In this document: positions 1 to 9,262 of the stretch, piece after piece | Layout of the letters: every line of letters begins with the position of its first letter | Numbering within the stretch: position 1 is the first letter of the stretch | NCBI RefSeq assembly: GCF_001640805.2 | Contig: NC_066855.1 | Location: 14,788,236 to 14,852,235, forward strand | Reading direction: 5' to 3' | DNA: 64,000 nucleotides | DNA from: Lates calcarifer | Taxonomy: Eukaryota; Chordata; Actinopteri; Centropomidae | Made by a program: the position numbers and the translations under genes | Notes under the pieces: model-generated | Databases searched by the model: none | The model's input: the letters and a program-made list of their open reading frames with translations, nothing else | Told to the model about the DNA's origin: nothing

Positions 1-78
1 GTACATAACTAAGCAATAAATAAATAAATAGCTCAATCACTTAGCAAATGAATGAGGAGATTCTTGGTCTGACAGGTG

Positions 79-177
79 TTAGTTGGTGGTGAGCAGAGAT
101 GAAACCAGCTGGTGAGCTCTCATTAGATGGGTTTTGATTTTCTTCCTGATCAGCTCCCAGGATTCAGCACTGTGGCC
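79..177 (-). pseudogene. Orphan exon 5 of a duplicated type I interferon
   Basis: The 99 bases read through an AG acceptor and 32 codons to TAA. They are identical in coding content to exon 5 of the complete gene at 2140-2042, including the SAESWELI helix motif typical of fish interferon C termini. Exons 1-4 are absent. Upstream on the minus strand, sequence jumps from the CA-repeat intron directly into what is 5'-flank in the complete copy. It therefore cannot make an interferon from within this window. An AU-rich 3' flank (1-50) is retained. Confidence 0.85.
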
Positions 178-830
178 CTACACACACACACACACACACA
201 CACACACCCAATATTATCATTAGAAACATCAGTAGATAGACACATTTGAATCAGTGTCCTGGTGAAAGATTTGATCCCACAATTAAAGAATAAACAAATA
301 TCACAGAAAAAGAAAAGAAAAAAATCACAGCTCACTATTTATAATATTACAATAGTTTAATGTTCGATATTATAAATAACTGAATTAACTGGTCCCCAGA
401 CTTTGTGACTCTTCATCATATGTTTTGACTTTAGTGTGATTCAGTTAGCTTATATTCAGGTAGTTTTACTCTCAAAACAACTTAGAACTAATTTAGCAAA
501 CAGTTAACTTCAGTTAACTCCCATTTTTAAAAGAAGATTTTGTAAGTTTTGCTGAGGCAAACAGCGCCCTCTGCAGCCACAAGTGGTAATTACAGGACGC
601 TGGGGCATTAAATTCTGTTGGGCTCAGAGAGTGAGCAGTTACAGGTACTGGAAGCACAGGACCCCTACAGCAGGGGCGTTGCTTGGCATAAAGCCTGAGC
701 TCTACTGGGCCTGTGCCCCCCCCCCAAATCTCTCCCATCTGGATTATCAGATTGTTTGATTGGTGATGTCATTTCACTGCGATATCACCAGGGAAACGGG
801 TGATGAACCAATTACTGAGCTGAGAAGTGC

Positions 831-850
831 TGACGTCACGCGTGATGTCA
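831..850. promoter_or_regulatory. Head-to-head CRE-type palindrome (left copy)
   Basis: TGACGTCACG followed by CGTGATGTCA: a full CRE and a one-mismatch CRE arranged as a near-perfect 20-bp inverted repeat. A third CRE-like TGATGTCA (764-771), an ATTGG (759-763) and a CCAAT (808-812) are within 90 bases. This looks like promoter or enhancer DNA; no downstream gene can be named. Confidence 0.5.
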
Positions 851-1239
851 CCAGTTCTCACAAACCGAGATGGTATCTAGAGCCTCTTCACTGCGTTTAC
901 TTCGTACACTCTCCTTCACCGGAGGAGACTCGGGGTGACTGGTGGTCAGACGCCAGGGTCCCGGCTGCAGGCCACGGCAGCCCTGGACCTGAGTCGGATG
1001 CATCCATCCATGCATCAGACCATGACGTATACATCCATCTAATGTATTTCCCGTGGTCTCGACTCGGCCTCTGCGCATCTGATCTTCAGATGCGATCTGA
1101 GCACCAGACCTAGAGGCGCAGGTGCCTAGAGTCCCTGTGGTGAGGAAGTGGACCCGCGGACTGACTGTCTGACAGTCGGTCCGTTGAAGGGGGGGGGGGG
1201 GTCTCCCCTCTCTCCCTCCCTCCCTCCACACACAAACAC

Positions 1240-1495
1240 CAACATAACAGATTTTTGCTGTTTTTACAAAAACAGTAGCAACTGTAAATTTCAGCAACAC
1301 CGAGATACCGTTCATTTTACACTAACATAATGGCAGCCATCTGTAGTTTGTAGTAACGTCCGAATGCCAGTAGATGGCAGTAGCATACTGTATAGCTGTA
1401 AATATTTATTGATAATCAATTCTCATTTATTTTTTTCTGTTATTTCTATATGTTAATGTTACTGTTTGTCAGTAAAATACAGTTGAATTTACAGC
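1240..1495. repeat. Dispersed TACTGTAAAT-type element (left copy)
   Basis: An A/T-rich stretch with repeated and inverted words of the form ACTGTAAAT, AATTTACAG and CAGTAAAATAC, plus a CCAGTAGATGGCAGTA core. It resembles non-autonomous elements common in fish genomes. Family not determined. Confidence 0.45.
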
Positions 1496-1699
1496 CTATG
1501 TGTGGAAGAAATAATTACAGAATGTTGTTTTGAGGCAGCAGAGGAACTTGCATGTGCATACTGTGTGATGAGTTTTGAAGAAGTGAACTCAGTATTGAGA
1601 AATGCATGTTAGCAACTGTAAAAATAGATTAAAAAAAAATAAGTTTAAAAAATACATAAAATACTGCATGCTTTTTGTTGATGCAACAGGAATAAAAAC

Positions 1700-2041
1700 A
1701 AAAAACATTTTTATATTTGCTGGTAGAAGAACAGATTTTATTGGTTATAGCATGAAAAAAAAATCAAATTTTCTCAGCACACATTAAAAAAAATAAATAA
1801 GCACATTGATCAACTTAAAAAATAAACATTCAACAGATCAACTGATAAATAGAAAAACAACTCAATAAAAAATATATTAATGAATAAATAAATACCTCAA
1901 TAAATAAATAAATCTGTTTTAGTTAACTCCAAAAAATAAATACATGAGTAAACAAACAAGGCAGTACATAACTAAGCAATAAATAAATAAATAGCTCAAT
2001 CACTTAGCAAATGAATGAGGAGATTCTTGGTCTGACAGGTG
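1700..2041 (-). other. Interferon 3' UTR with AU-rich elements
   Basis: Read on the minus strand, the stretch after the stop codon holds about a dozen ATTTA pentamers, several overlapping (TTATTTATTTATTTA type), between about 1790 and 1995. An AATAAA signal lies at 1742-1737. Such elements speed decay of cytokine mRNAs. The mRNA end near 1710 is inferred from the signal. Confidence 0.65.
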
Positions 2042-2140
2042 TTAGTTGGTGGTGAGCAGAGATGAAACCAGCTGGTGAGCTCTCATTAGATGGGTTTTGA
2101 TTTTCTTCCTGATCAGCTCCCAGGATTCAGCACTGTGGCC

Positions 2141-2205
<65 letters not shown>

Positions 2206-2225
2206 ATTATCATTAGAAACATCAG

Positions 2226-2273
<48 letters not shown>

Positions 2274-2859
2274 CTTACCATTCGTTCTAGGACGTGGCCT
2301 GACAGTCTCTTGAAATACATGTGCAGCTTCTTGTTCTTCTTCTTGTGGCTGTGGCTCCCAGTCTAAATGAATCAAAGATCAAAAATCATGTTTAAAAAAA
2401 CACAACTGACTCTTTCAGTCAACAGGATGTGGAGGAAGAGAAATCAGGCAGAGAGTGCTGATGCATTCAGTTTGAAATGTAAGGGAACAGGTGAGGCTGT
2501 TAATCCACCCTGACACTTACACAGGAGTGAAGGCCGTCAGCCTGCTGGGTCACAATGTTGACAAAGTCCTTCACTGTGCTCTCCTCCCATGATGCAGCAC
2601 TGTGATCCTCCTCAAACAGGACGGCCATCTCCTCCAGAACCTGCACTGTGAAACCAAGTTTATCCTCAGCCTGGAGGAGGAAGAAGAAGAAGAGTAATCA
2701 GATTACTACAGGGACACATTTCTGACAGTGTTTGACAGCTGAAGTTGAGCTGATGACTCACTGATGCTTTGGACGCCTGGCTGTACAGATCATTAGGGAA
2801 GGCCACAGTGTCCTCCACTTCAGCATCCTCAGTGCTGTTAGTGGAATTATTCACCTGCA

Positions 2860-2903
<44 letters not shown>

Positions 2904-3119
2904 CATGTGTTGAAGTAAACACACAGTGAACTCACTCAGTGAAGATAATTCAGTGACTTTAAACAACACGTGAACAAGTGAACTCACCATGGTATCTAGT
3001 AGATCCAAAGAGTTTTCACTGTACTGTCTGAATTTATGATCCATCCACCTGCAGCTCAGTGAGGAGCCTGCACTGTACAGAGCCAGAAACAGGCAAACAA
3101 ACAAAATCCTGTTCAGCAT
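2042..3119 (-). CDS. Type I interferon (teleost group I, two-cysteine, IFNd-like)
   Basis: A secreted antiviral cytokine. Five exons, all introns phase 0, as in fish type I interferons: 3119-2988, 2854-2762, 2670-2521, 2362-2279 and 2140-2042, giving 44+31+50+28+32 = 185 aa, a usual length. Residues 1-22 form a hydrophobic signal peptide starting MLNRILFVCLFLAL. The mature part begins near SLSCRWMDHKFRQYS. Only two mature cysteines are visible, one near the mature N terminus and one closing exon 3 (GLHSC), which is the group I pattern. NNST and NST sequons open exon 2. The C-terminal helix carries SAESWELI. All splice sites are GT-AG. Introns are only 91-158 bp; introns 1 and 4 are largely CA or CA/GATA repeats. 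The family call is from recognition of these motifs; the IFNd subgroup is inference. Confidence 0.9.
2143..2272. repeat. CA and GATA microsatellites filling interferon intron 4
   Basis: A (CA)n run of about 60 bases (2143-2203) and a (GATA)n run (about 2223-2272) make up most of the 138-bp intron 4. The shorter CA run of the left copy is at 181-207, where the GATA tract is reduced to about two units. Confidence 0.95.
2862..2902. repeat. CA microsatellite in interferon intron 1
   Basis: About twenty CA units next to the acceptor of intron 1. On the gene strand this is a GT run just before the exon 2 AG, so repeat length could affect splicing. Confidence 0.95.
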
Positions 3120-3210
3120 TTTTTCTTTTTGAAAAAGGTAGAAGTCTCCTCTGTATAGAGCAGGTTGAGATGTGTCCTGGTGTTGTGTTGGAGCAGACCT
3201 GCAGCTCCTC

Positions 3211-3241
3211 ATTTATAACAGGACGCACCTATTTCATTTTC
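3211..3241 (-). promoter_or_regulatory. Interferon core promoter: TATA box and IRF element
   Basis: On the minus strand, TATAAAT lies at 3217-3211, about 92 bases before the start codon. Just upstream, GAAAATGAAAT (3241-3231) fits the IRF-binding core GAAANNGAAA. The arrangement suits a virus-inducible interferon promoter. Sites are seen by eye; activity is inferred. Confidence 0.6.
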
Positions 3242-3249
3242 CTGACTTA

Positions 3250-4740
3250 ACACCTGTGGGAAACACTGGAGCTGAACTGTGGCTTTCAACACGGCTTAAA
3301 GTTTAAAAGTCAGAATCAACCTCAAAAGACACAGCGTCACACATTTGAATCAGTGTCCTGGTGAAAGATTTGATCCCACAATTAAAGAATAAACAAATAT
3401 CACAGAAAAAGAAAAAAAATCACGCCCCGTAGACCTACGTATTAAAATGCTCATAATAAAACCATATCAGGCTTTTAATAGAAAAAAAAAAACATTTTAA
3501 AAATCCATAAACTCAATCACAGCTCACTATTTATAATATTACAATAGTTTAATGTTCGATATTATAAATAACTGAATTATTATCGGGTTTTTATTATTAG
3601 AGCGATTTTTCAGGTAAAATATAATATTGGGAAACTCTTTGAATGAATTCCCAGTCACCAATAATGATTTACAATGATTTTAACATTGATCGATTTATTT
3701 GACTTTTGTTAGTTTACAGAGTTGCTTCGTGTTTTGAAGATTCCAGTCGATGTTTTTGTTGAAGTCATCACCTCTCTGTCAGTCTACTCTCTGTCCAATA
3801 CGACCGTAAATGTCGTTTGAAAAATAAAGATCATTCTCTCAGAGTTTGAGTTGCATCATTAATTCTGTGTGGATCCATGATAATCATTGATTGTTAAAGC
3901 TGCAGGTGTGACTGTGATCATCAGGCGCCGTAAAGGGAAGTTCCTCTGCTGAGAAAATGAAAGTGGCTCCGTGACTGTGACGCTCGTTCACATCAACTGG
4001 TCAGTGACATTTCAACTTGTTTTCACTGGAACTTGGAGCATGAACCGTGAGAACCAGAGAGCCTGTAGAGAGGGGGTTCTCCTTCACCTGTTCACAACAT
4101 TTTCAGTCTGATATCGATCAATATGAAAATCACGTGTGTCCATCTTTGTTTGATCAAAAGTCCACAGGGACAAGAGACATGGATCAGATTAATATCAGAG
4201 TTTAAATTATTCTCTTCTAATATGACAGATTTAGGTCAGTGGTCCCCAAACTTTGTGACTCTTCATCATATGTTTTGACTTTAGTCTGAGCCTGAGTTGT
4301 AACCAGAGGGAGATTTTCTTTCCCTTTTCTGATTGTTTCCTTTGAAGGTTTCTGAGAAAAATACAAAAGATACATGTTATTACTGTATAGCAGCATTTCT
4401 GAATCAGAAATGTGTGACATTATAAAGGAAGATAATGATCAACAATCATATCCATTGTTAGAAAATAATATTTGTTTGATTTCCTACAGATTCACTTTGT
4501 CTTTAAAGGGACAGAAAACATTCCCTGGAATAAACAGGAAAAATACCAAATAGTCAAATTCTCCTGCCTGGATGAGATTTTAAAAACATACACAAACTCT
4601 GTCTCTGTCTTTGCTCTGACTCTGGTATAAAATGTCTTCAGCAGTTTCAGATGAAGACCTGACTCTTTAAACTGAGAAATGTAAACACAGAGCAGACCTA
4701 TCTGTGTGAACAGTTGATTTAACTGAATATAAGCTTTGAC
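3250..4740. other. Interferon upstream sequence without a recognisable gene
   Basis: No ORF with a recognisable domain, no RNA gene. Short pieces (3340-3400, 3515-3576, 4231-4294) survive in the left copy and mark where its deletions end. One junction is flanked by short direct repeats (TCAC near 3419 and 3513), consistent with microhomology-mediated deletion. Confidence 0.6.
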
Positions 4741-5122
4741 TTATATTCAGGTAGTTTTACTCTCAAAACAACTTAGAACTAATTTAGCAAACAGTTAACT
4801 TCAGTTAACTCCCATTTTTAAAAGAAGATTTTGTAAGTTTTGCTGAGGCAAACAGCGCCCTCTGCAGCCACAAGTGGTAATTACAGGACGCTGGGGCATT
4901 AAATTCTGTTGGGCTCAGAGAGTGAGCAGTTACAGGTACTGGAAGCACAGGACCCCTACAGCAGGGGCGTTGCTTGGCATAAAGCCTGAGCTCTACTGGG
5001 CCTGTGCCCCCCCCCCCAAATCTCTCCCATCTGGATTATCAGATTGTTTGATTGGTGATGTCATTTCACTGCGATATCACCAGGGAAACGGGTGATGAAC
5101 CAATTACTGAGCTGAGAAGTGC

Positions 5123-5142
5123 TGACGTCACGCGTGATGTCA
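5123..5142. promoter_or_regulatory. Head-to-head CRE-type palindrome (right copy)
   Basis: Same motif cluster as at 831-850, unchanged, about 2.0 kb upstream of the intact interferon start codon. An open stretch of 117 codons overlaps it in both copies (to 1113 and 5405), but it begins at a TTG and has no recognisable domain, so I do not call it a gene. Confidence 0.5.
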
Positions 5143-5529
5143 CCAGTTCTCACAAACCGAGATGGTATCTAGAGCCTCTTCACTGCGTTTACTTCGTACA
5201 CTCTCCTTCACCGGAGGAGACTCGGGGTGACTGGTGGTCAGACGCCATGGTCCCGGCTGCAGGCCACGGCAGCCCTGGACCTGAGTCGGATGCATCCATC
5301 CATGCATCAGACCATGACGTATACATCCATCTAATGTATTTCCCGTGGTCTCGACTCGGCCTCTGCGCATCTGATCTTCAGATGCGATCTGAGCACCAGA
5401 CCTAGAGGCGCAGGTGCCTAGAGTCCCTGTGGTGAGGAAGTGGACCCGCGGACTGACTGTCTGACAGTCGGTCCGTTGAAGGGGGGGGGGGGTCTCCCCT
5501 CTCTCCCTCCCTCCCTCCACACACAAACA

Positions 5530-5785
5530 CCAACATAACAGATTTTTGCTGTTTTTACAAAAACAGTAGCAACTGTAAATTTCAGCAACACCGAGATACC
5601 GTTCATTTTACACTAACATAATGGCAGCCATCTGTAGTTTGTAGTAACGTCCGAATGCCAGTAGATGGCAGTAGCATACTGTATAGCTGTAAATATTTAT
5701 TGATAATCAATTCTCATTTATTTTTTTCTGTTATTTCTATATGTTAATGTTACTGTTTGTCAGTAAAATACAGTTGAATTTACAG
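5530..5785. repeat. Dispersed TACTGTAAAT-type element (right copy)
   Basis: Same element as at 1240-1495, carried along by the tandem duplication. It is followed at about 5800-5987 by sequence shared by both copies, then by the duplication edge. Confidence 0.45.
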
Positions 5786-6024
5786 CCTATGTGTGGAAGA
5801 AATAATTACAGAATGTTGTTTTGAGGCAGCAGAGGAACTTGCATGTGCATACTGTGTGATGAGTTTTGAAGACGTGAACTCAGTATTGAGAAATGCATGT
5901 TAGCAACTGTAAAAATAGATAAAAAAAATAAGTTTAAAAAATACATAAAATACTGCATGCTTTTTGTTGATGCAACAGGAATAAAAATTCCTGCAATATA
6001 AGCATGATGGCATGTACAGTGTAC

Positions 6025-6434
6025 CTGTCGTGATGTCCAGCAGCTGGCATTGCTGCTCGATGTCCTCTGCTTCATGTTCACCTAACATTATCTCCAGGAT
6101 CCTACAGATCTCATCAGCAACAGCTGACAGTCGCTTCTGTACAACTGTCCTCAACTGCTCAGGTAACATTTCTGGAAGGAGGAAGGAAACATTGCACACG
6201 CAAACTGATATAACCTCACCCATCGCTCACCCATTTTTTTTGCATATGCCCTGTTAAATAAAAGGTTGATAGGCTTCAGGGGTAAGAAGTTGACTGCCTA
6301 AAATGACTGCCTTCATCTTGTGTTTCCAAACCTGACGTGTGCAGCATCTTCCTCTCCACAACAGTAAATATCTCCTCCGCAGCTGCAGCCAGTCTCTCTG
6401 CGACCAGCGTCCTCACCACCTGCATTTTACACAT
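6025..6434 (-). pseudogene. 5' exons of a fish C2H2 zinc-finger-type gene, finger exon missing
   Basis: Two coding exons. Exon 1 (6434-6332) starts MCKMQVVRTLVAERLAAAAE and continues EEIFTVVERKML. Exon 2 (6171-6025, 49 codons, phase 1-1) repeats the module: EQLRTVVQKRLSAVADEI, then a short acidic helix ending CQLLDI. This R-L-x-A-x-A-x-E-I pattern followed by LLD is the N-terminal leader seen in many fish C2H2 zinc-finger proteins (family knowledge). The splice sites are good (GTTTGG, GTACAC, CCTTCCAG). No zinc-finger exon follows downstream (lower coordinates), because the duplicated interferon unit begins 37 bases past exon 2. It may be a fragment cut by the duplication, or the finger exon may lie left of the window. 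Confidence 0.65.
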
Positions 6435-6548
6435 GATTCACCGACAAGAGTCTTTTCTTCAGCCTCTGATCTTCAGCTGCAGCAGCCACAGACTCACTTC
6501 AGCATGCACAACAAACTAACAGCTCTGAGAGAGAAGAGGAGTCATTCT

Positions 6549-6563
6549 ACTTCCGCCGGAAAC
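6549..6563. promoter_or_regulatory. Paired ETS-type sites upstream of the zinc-finger fragment
   Basis: ACTTCCGCCGGAAAC holds two inverted ETS cores (TTCC/GGAA), about 115 bases upstream of the fragment's first ATG. Such sites are usual at TATA-less zinc-finger gene promoters. Weak evidence that the 5' end is still a promoter. Confidence 0.4.
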
Positions 6564-6569
6564 TCCTCT

Positions 6570-8420
6570 TCTTCCTCTCTCCATGTAAATCTGTCCACCA
6601 CACTGTCATGGTTATTTCTTGCATTAATATTAACCTATGTATTAATGCCAATGTGTGGTGAGTCTCACATGTATCAGTTTCATCTCTGCTCTGTACACAG
6701 TCCATTCATTAATTCCAATTCATGCTTCTGTCTGGCTTTGTGTTTGTATATGTGGTTTTTTGTCTGAATTATATTTGCTTTTCTCTCTGCTGTACTCACT
6801 TCTCTAGCAAAAGAGAACTTGATGTCAATGAGATTCCCTGATGAAGTAAACGTTATATATTAATGTACAACAACTTTACTTGCTTTTAACTAAAGTAATA
6901 ATCAAAGTAATAACTAATTCTCACATGCAGTTACCCATAGTCAAATTGCATGCATGTTTCCTTTAAATCTGCACTTCCATGCACATTAAGCAAGTATGTG
7001 ATGATAAACTTGACTAAATGCCTATATACTGAGGCATTTTTACATCACTCATAAATTGCAATTGACATGGGGAAGCTTTGTAACCAACAAAGAGTCATGT
7101 CACTTCATAGAAACATCATACTTTTACTAACAGGAGTGACACACAAAGGTTTTTTAAAACTCAGTGTTCATCAGGGATGTCGTGTGCATTTTTGCAAAAA
7201 CACAAATAGACAAATATTGAATGTTCAGTTTGCCACCGTTGGTCTTGAGTGAACTGGCTGACACACACAGACAGTTGCATGACGTGCGGGATCTATGTCA
7301 TCGTCACTGCAGGGCCAGGCTGAAGGCCGGAGCTTTGGTGCCACCGTTAATGATTGAAAAGCTCGCTCCAGATTTGCAAAAAATTGGATTTTTATCAGAC
7401 ATAGGATTCCTGTAGGGTTTGCAGTTTCCATTAAGTGGACACATTTGGCAATAAATGTAGTTCACTCAGTGACAGCCATGACAAAATTAATGTCTGCACT
7501 CTGGTTTAACTACACTCAAGATAATGATTCGGGTCTTCACTAGAGTTTACAGGGTCAGACAAAACCTATGATGCATTTGATGTCTCAGGATACAGTGTGA
7601 AATTGTGCAGATGGCTGAGATGAGCATGTTTTAGGTCAAATATTAATTTCATTTTCTGTTTATTTTTGTAAGAGCAAAAATATAGGTCATTGAATTAATA
7701 GCCTAAATGTTTGCAGTGCTCTTCCTCAGATGTTCCTCTATACAAATACCTCAAAAAGAACACACAACAATGTAACACACCAAACAATGATGCAATTAAA
7801 ATGCCATAAAAACATAATGAAAGTACACAAGCATCATCAGATTACTATTACCCACCTATTAACTACTGATAACAGGAGTAAACTGGAGTAAACGTCCATA
7901 AATTCACTTAGAAATCAATGAAAATAGACGCTCTGTTTGATACACAAAGTTTTCTTCAGTAATCAAAATATTCCAGTGGTAGCTGCATTCCTCACAGAAA
8001 CTACTAATAGCTAATTTGGCATATTTTTAATGGTGGCCAGTTTGCCCAAAATGTAAACAAATTTAACTTTAAAAAACAGAGCTCACATTGTAGCCTACAG
8101 CTAGCTAGCGTAACCATTTCCATGTCAATGTTACAGCAAAAAATATACTTTAAATACCAAAAGTAACAGTAGACTTCTTATTATGCATAATGGCCCATTT
8201 TCTAATCATGTTTATTGGTTGATTATCTGCAGGTTAACTACTAACTGAAGTCATCAACTTAATATGGAAATGCTCAAGTAAAACACACAATCACAAATTA
8301 AGTAGAGTATGCCTACTTTAGTAAAAGTTACTTTGCACCACTGTTCAAAACTATGTCGAATTCTGTAGTAATTGGCAAATTGGTAATTTACTACAGAGTT
8401 TAAATAGATTACATGTGGTG
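6570..8420. other. Intergenic sequence, no gene seen
   Basis: A/T-rich sequence between the zinc-finger fragment and the g6pc pair. ORFs are short and lack domains. A patch at 7225-7431 has a 68-codon minus-strand frame with no family I can name. Confidence 0.6.
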
Positions 8421-8755
8421 GAAGTGGGGGAAGTAACTTACTCACTTTAAGTAGGCTAATGTTCTTACGTACAGTTTTAGGTACCCTTCTTTACTTGAGC
8501 ATTTAATTATCTGTAACTTAAAACTTTTTACTTGTCTGTATTTCAGAAGAAAACATTGTATATTTAACAACAGTACAGTACATTTATCTGATGATTAGGC
8601 TGCCTGGAGTACATTGTGCTGATGATACAGCTGTTCTTTTTCCTAAGTAAAGTTCTGAATGCAGGAGTTTTACTTGTAATTGAGTATTTTTACTTTGAGA
8701 TACTTTTACTTAGGTAAAGGATCTTAGTTGTTCTTCCACCTCTGGAGAGTGAGGT
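8420..8755. repeat. Dispersed 'TACTTTTACTTAAGTAAAG' type repeat
   Basis: Contains GTGGTGGAAG, TTTTACTTGT, AACATTGTATATTT, TTACTTAGGTAAAGGATC and TTCTTCCACCTC. Variants recur at about 11020-11135, 14100-14180, 14520-14600, 15120-15500, 17920-18060, 18400-18490, 40040-40110, 41965-42290 and 46130-46215. It is a dispersed element of the host genome, often flanked by the inverted ends CCACCACTG / GTGGTGGAAG. Confidence 0.7.
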
Positions 8756-8845
8756 ATTTACTATATGTGATGCTGACTGAGTATGGTACAGTCCAGAGTC
8801 ATTGTGTAGTGCGGTAAAACACGAGCTGAGTAATTTGATACGTTT

Positions 8846-9262
8846 TTTATTAAAAAATATTCAAAAAGTGTTTAAAAATACTTTCTATAACTCTTAAAAA
8901 TACATTACTATTACACTTGAAATAACATATCAAAAGCTGTGAATGATGTTGTCATTCAACACAGCAACTACATGCAAACAGTCACTCGCTAGTCCTTTTC
9001 CAGGAGTCTGAAACAATTGTAATTATCATGTTTTTCTAAATTCAAAATGGGTCTTTAGAGGTGCTGCTGGGCATCCTGGATAGTGCTTTCACTCAGTGTC
9101 ACTCAGGGCTCACAGAGTTCAGTGTCCAAATGGCACCAGTGACAATTTCCTGTTGATCTTTTCTGCTTCTCCTGAGGATCAGTTAGACATGAATAATAGG
9201 CACCAGAGGAACGTTGTTATGATCTGGAAGAGACTCCTTCCATTAGTCTTTATCATCTGAGT
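8846..9262 (-). other. 3' UTR of the broken g6pc copy
   Basis: Sequence between the stop codon at 9263 and an AATAAA (minus strand, 8851-8846). The retained poly(A) signal implies the copy arose by DNA duplication and decayed recently. Confidence 0.5.

Larger units (their letters stand above)
1..1696. repeat. Left copy of tandem interferon unit, internally deleted
   Basis: This segment repeats the unit at 1697-5987. Position 1 matches about 1964, and positions 440-1696 match about 4732-5987 almost base for base. The few differences I saw are homopolymer lengths plus two or three substitutions, for example near 950 and 1583. Relative to the right copy it lacks about 2.3 kb in four pieces corresponding to about 2230-3340, 3420-3515, 3577-4230 and 4294-4735. 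The first missing piece removes interferon exons 1-4. The left edge lies outside the window. Deletion in this copy is more likely than insertion in the other, because the right copy holds an intact gene. A falsely duplicated haplotype in the assembly could look similar. Confidence 0.9.
1697..5987. repeat. Right, full-length copy of the 4.3-kb tandem interferon unit
   Basis: The unit runs from the 3' end of the interferon transcript (lower coordinates, near the poly(A) signal at 1737-1742) through the gene and about 2.7 kb of upstream sequence. It stops abruptly at about 5987, where the match to the left copy (ending at 1696) ceases and unrelated sequence of the zinc-finger fragment begins. 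Coordinate offset to the left copy is about 4292 in the right arm and 1963 in the left arm. The only gene I can support inside it is the minus-strand interferon. Confidence 0.88.

Noticed and set aside
760..1113. A 117-codon plus-strand frame present in both duplicated arms (also 5052-5405)
   Set aside because: Starts at TTG, shows no domain, and its conservation is explained by the recent duplication.
848..1315. 155-codon minus-strand frame
   Set aside because: Overlaps poly(G)/poly(C) tracts and a dispersed repeat; no family features; broken in the right copy.
2143..2272. Regular repeats considered as a CRISPR-like array
   Set aside because: They are di- and tetranucleotide microsatellites without spacers, in a vertebrate intron.
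7221..7431. Overlapping short frames on both strands
   Set aside because: A hint of transposase-like residues was too weak to name a family and no splice context was found.
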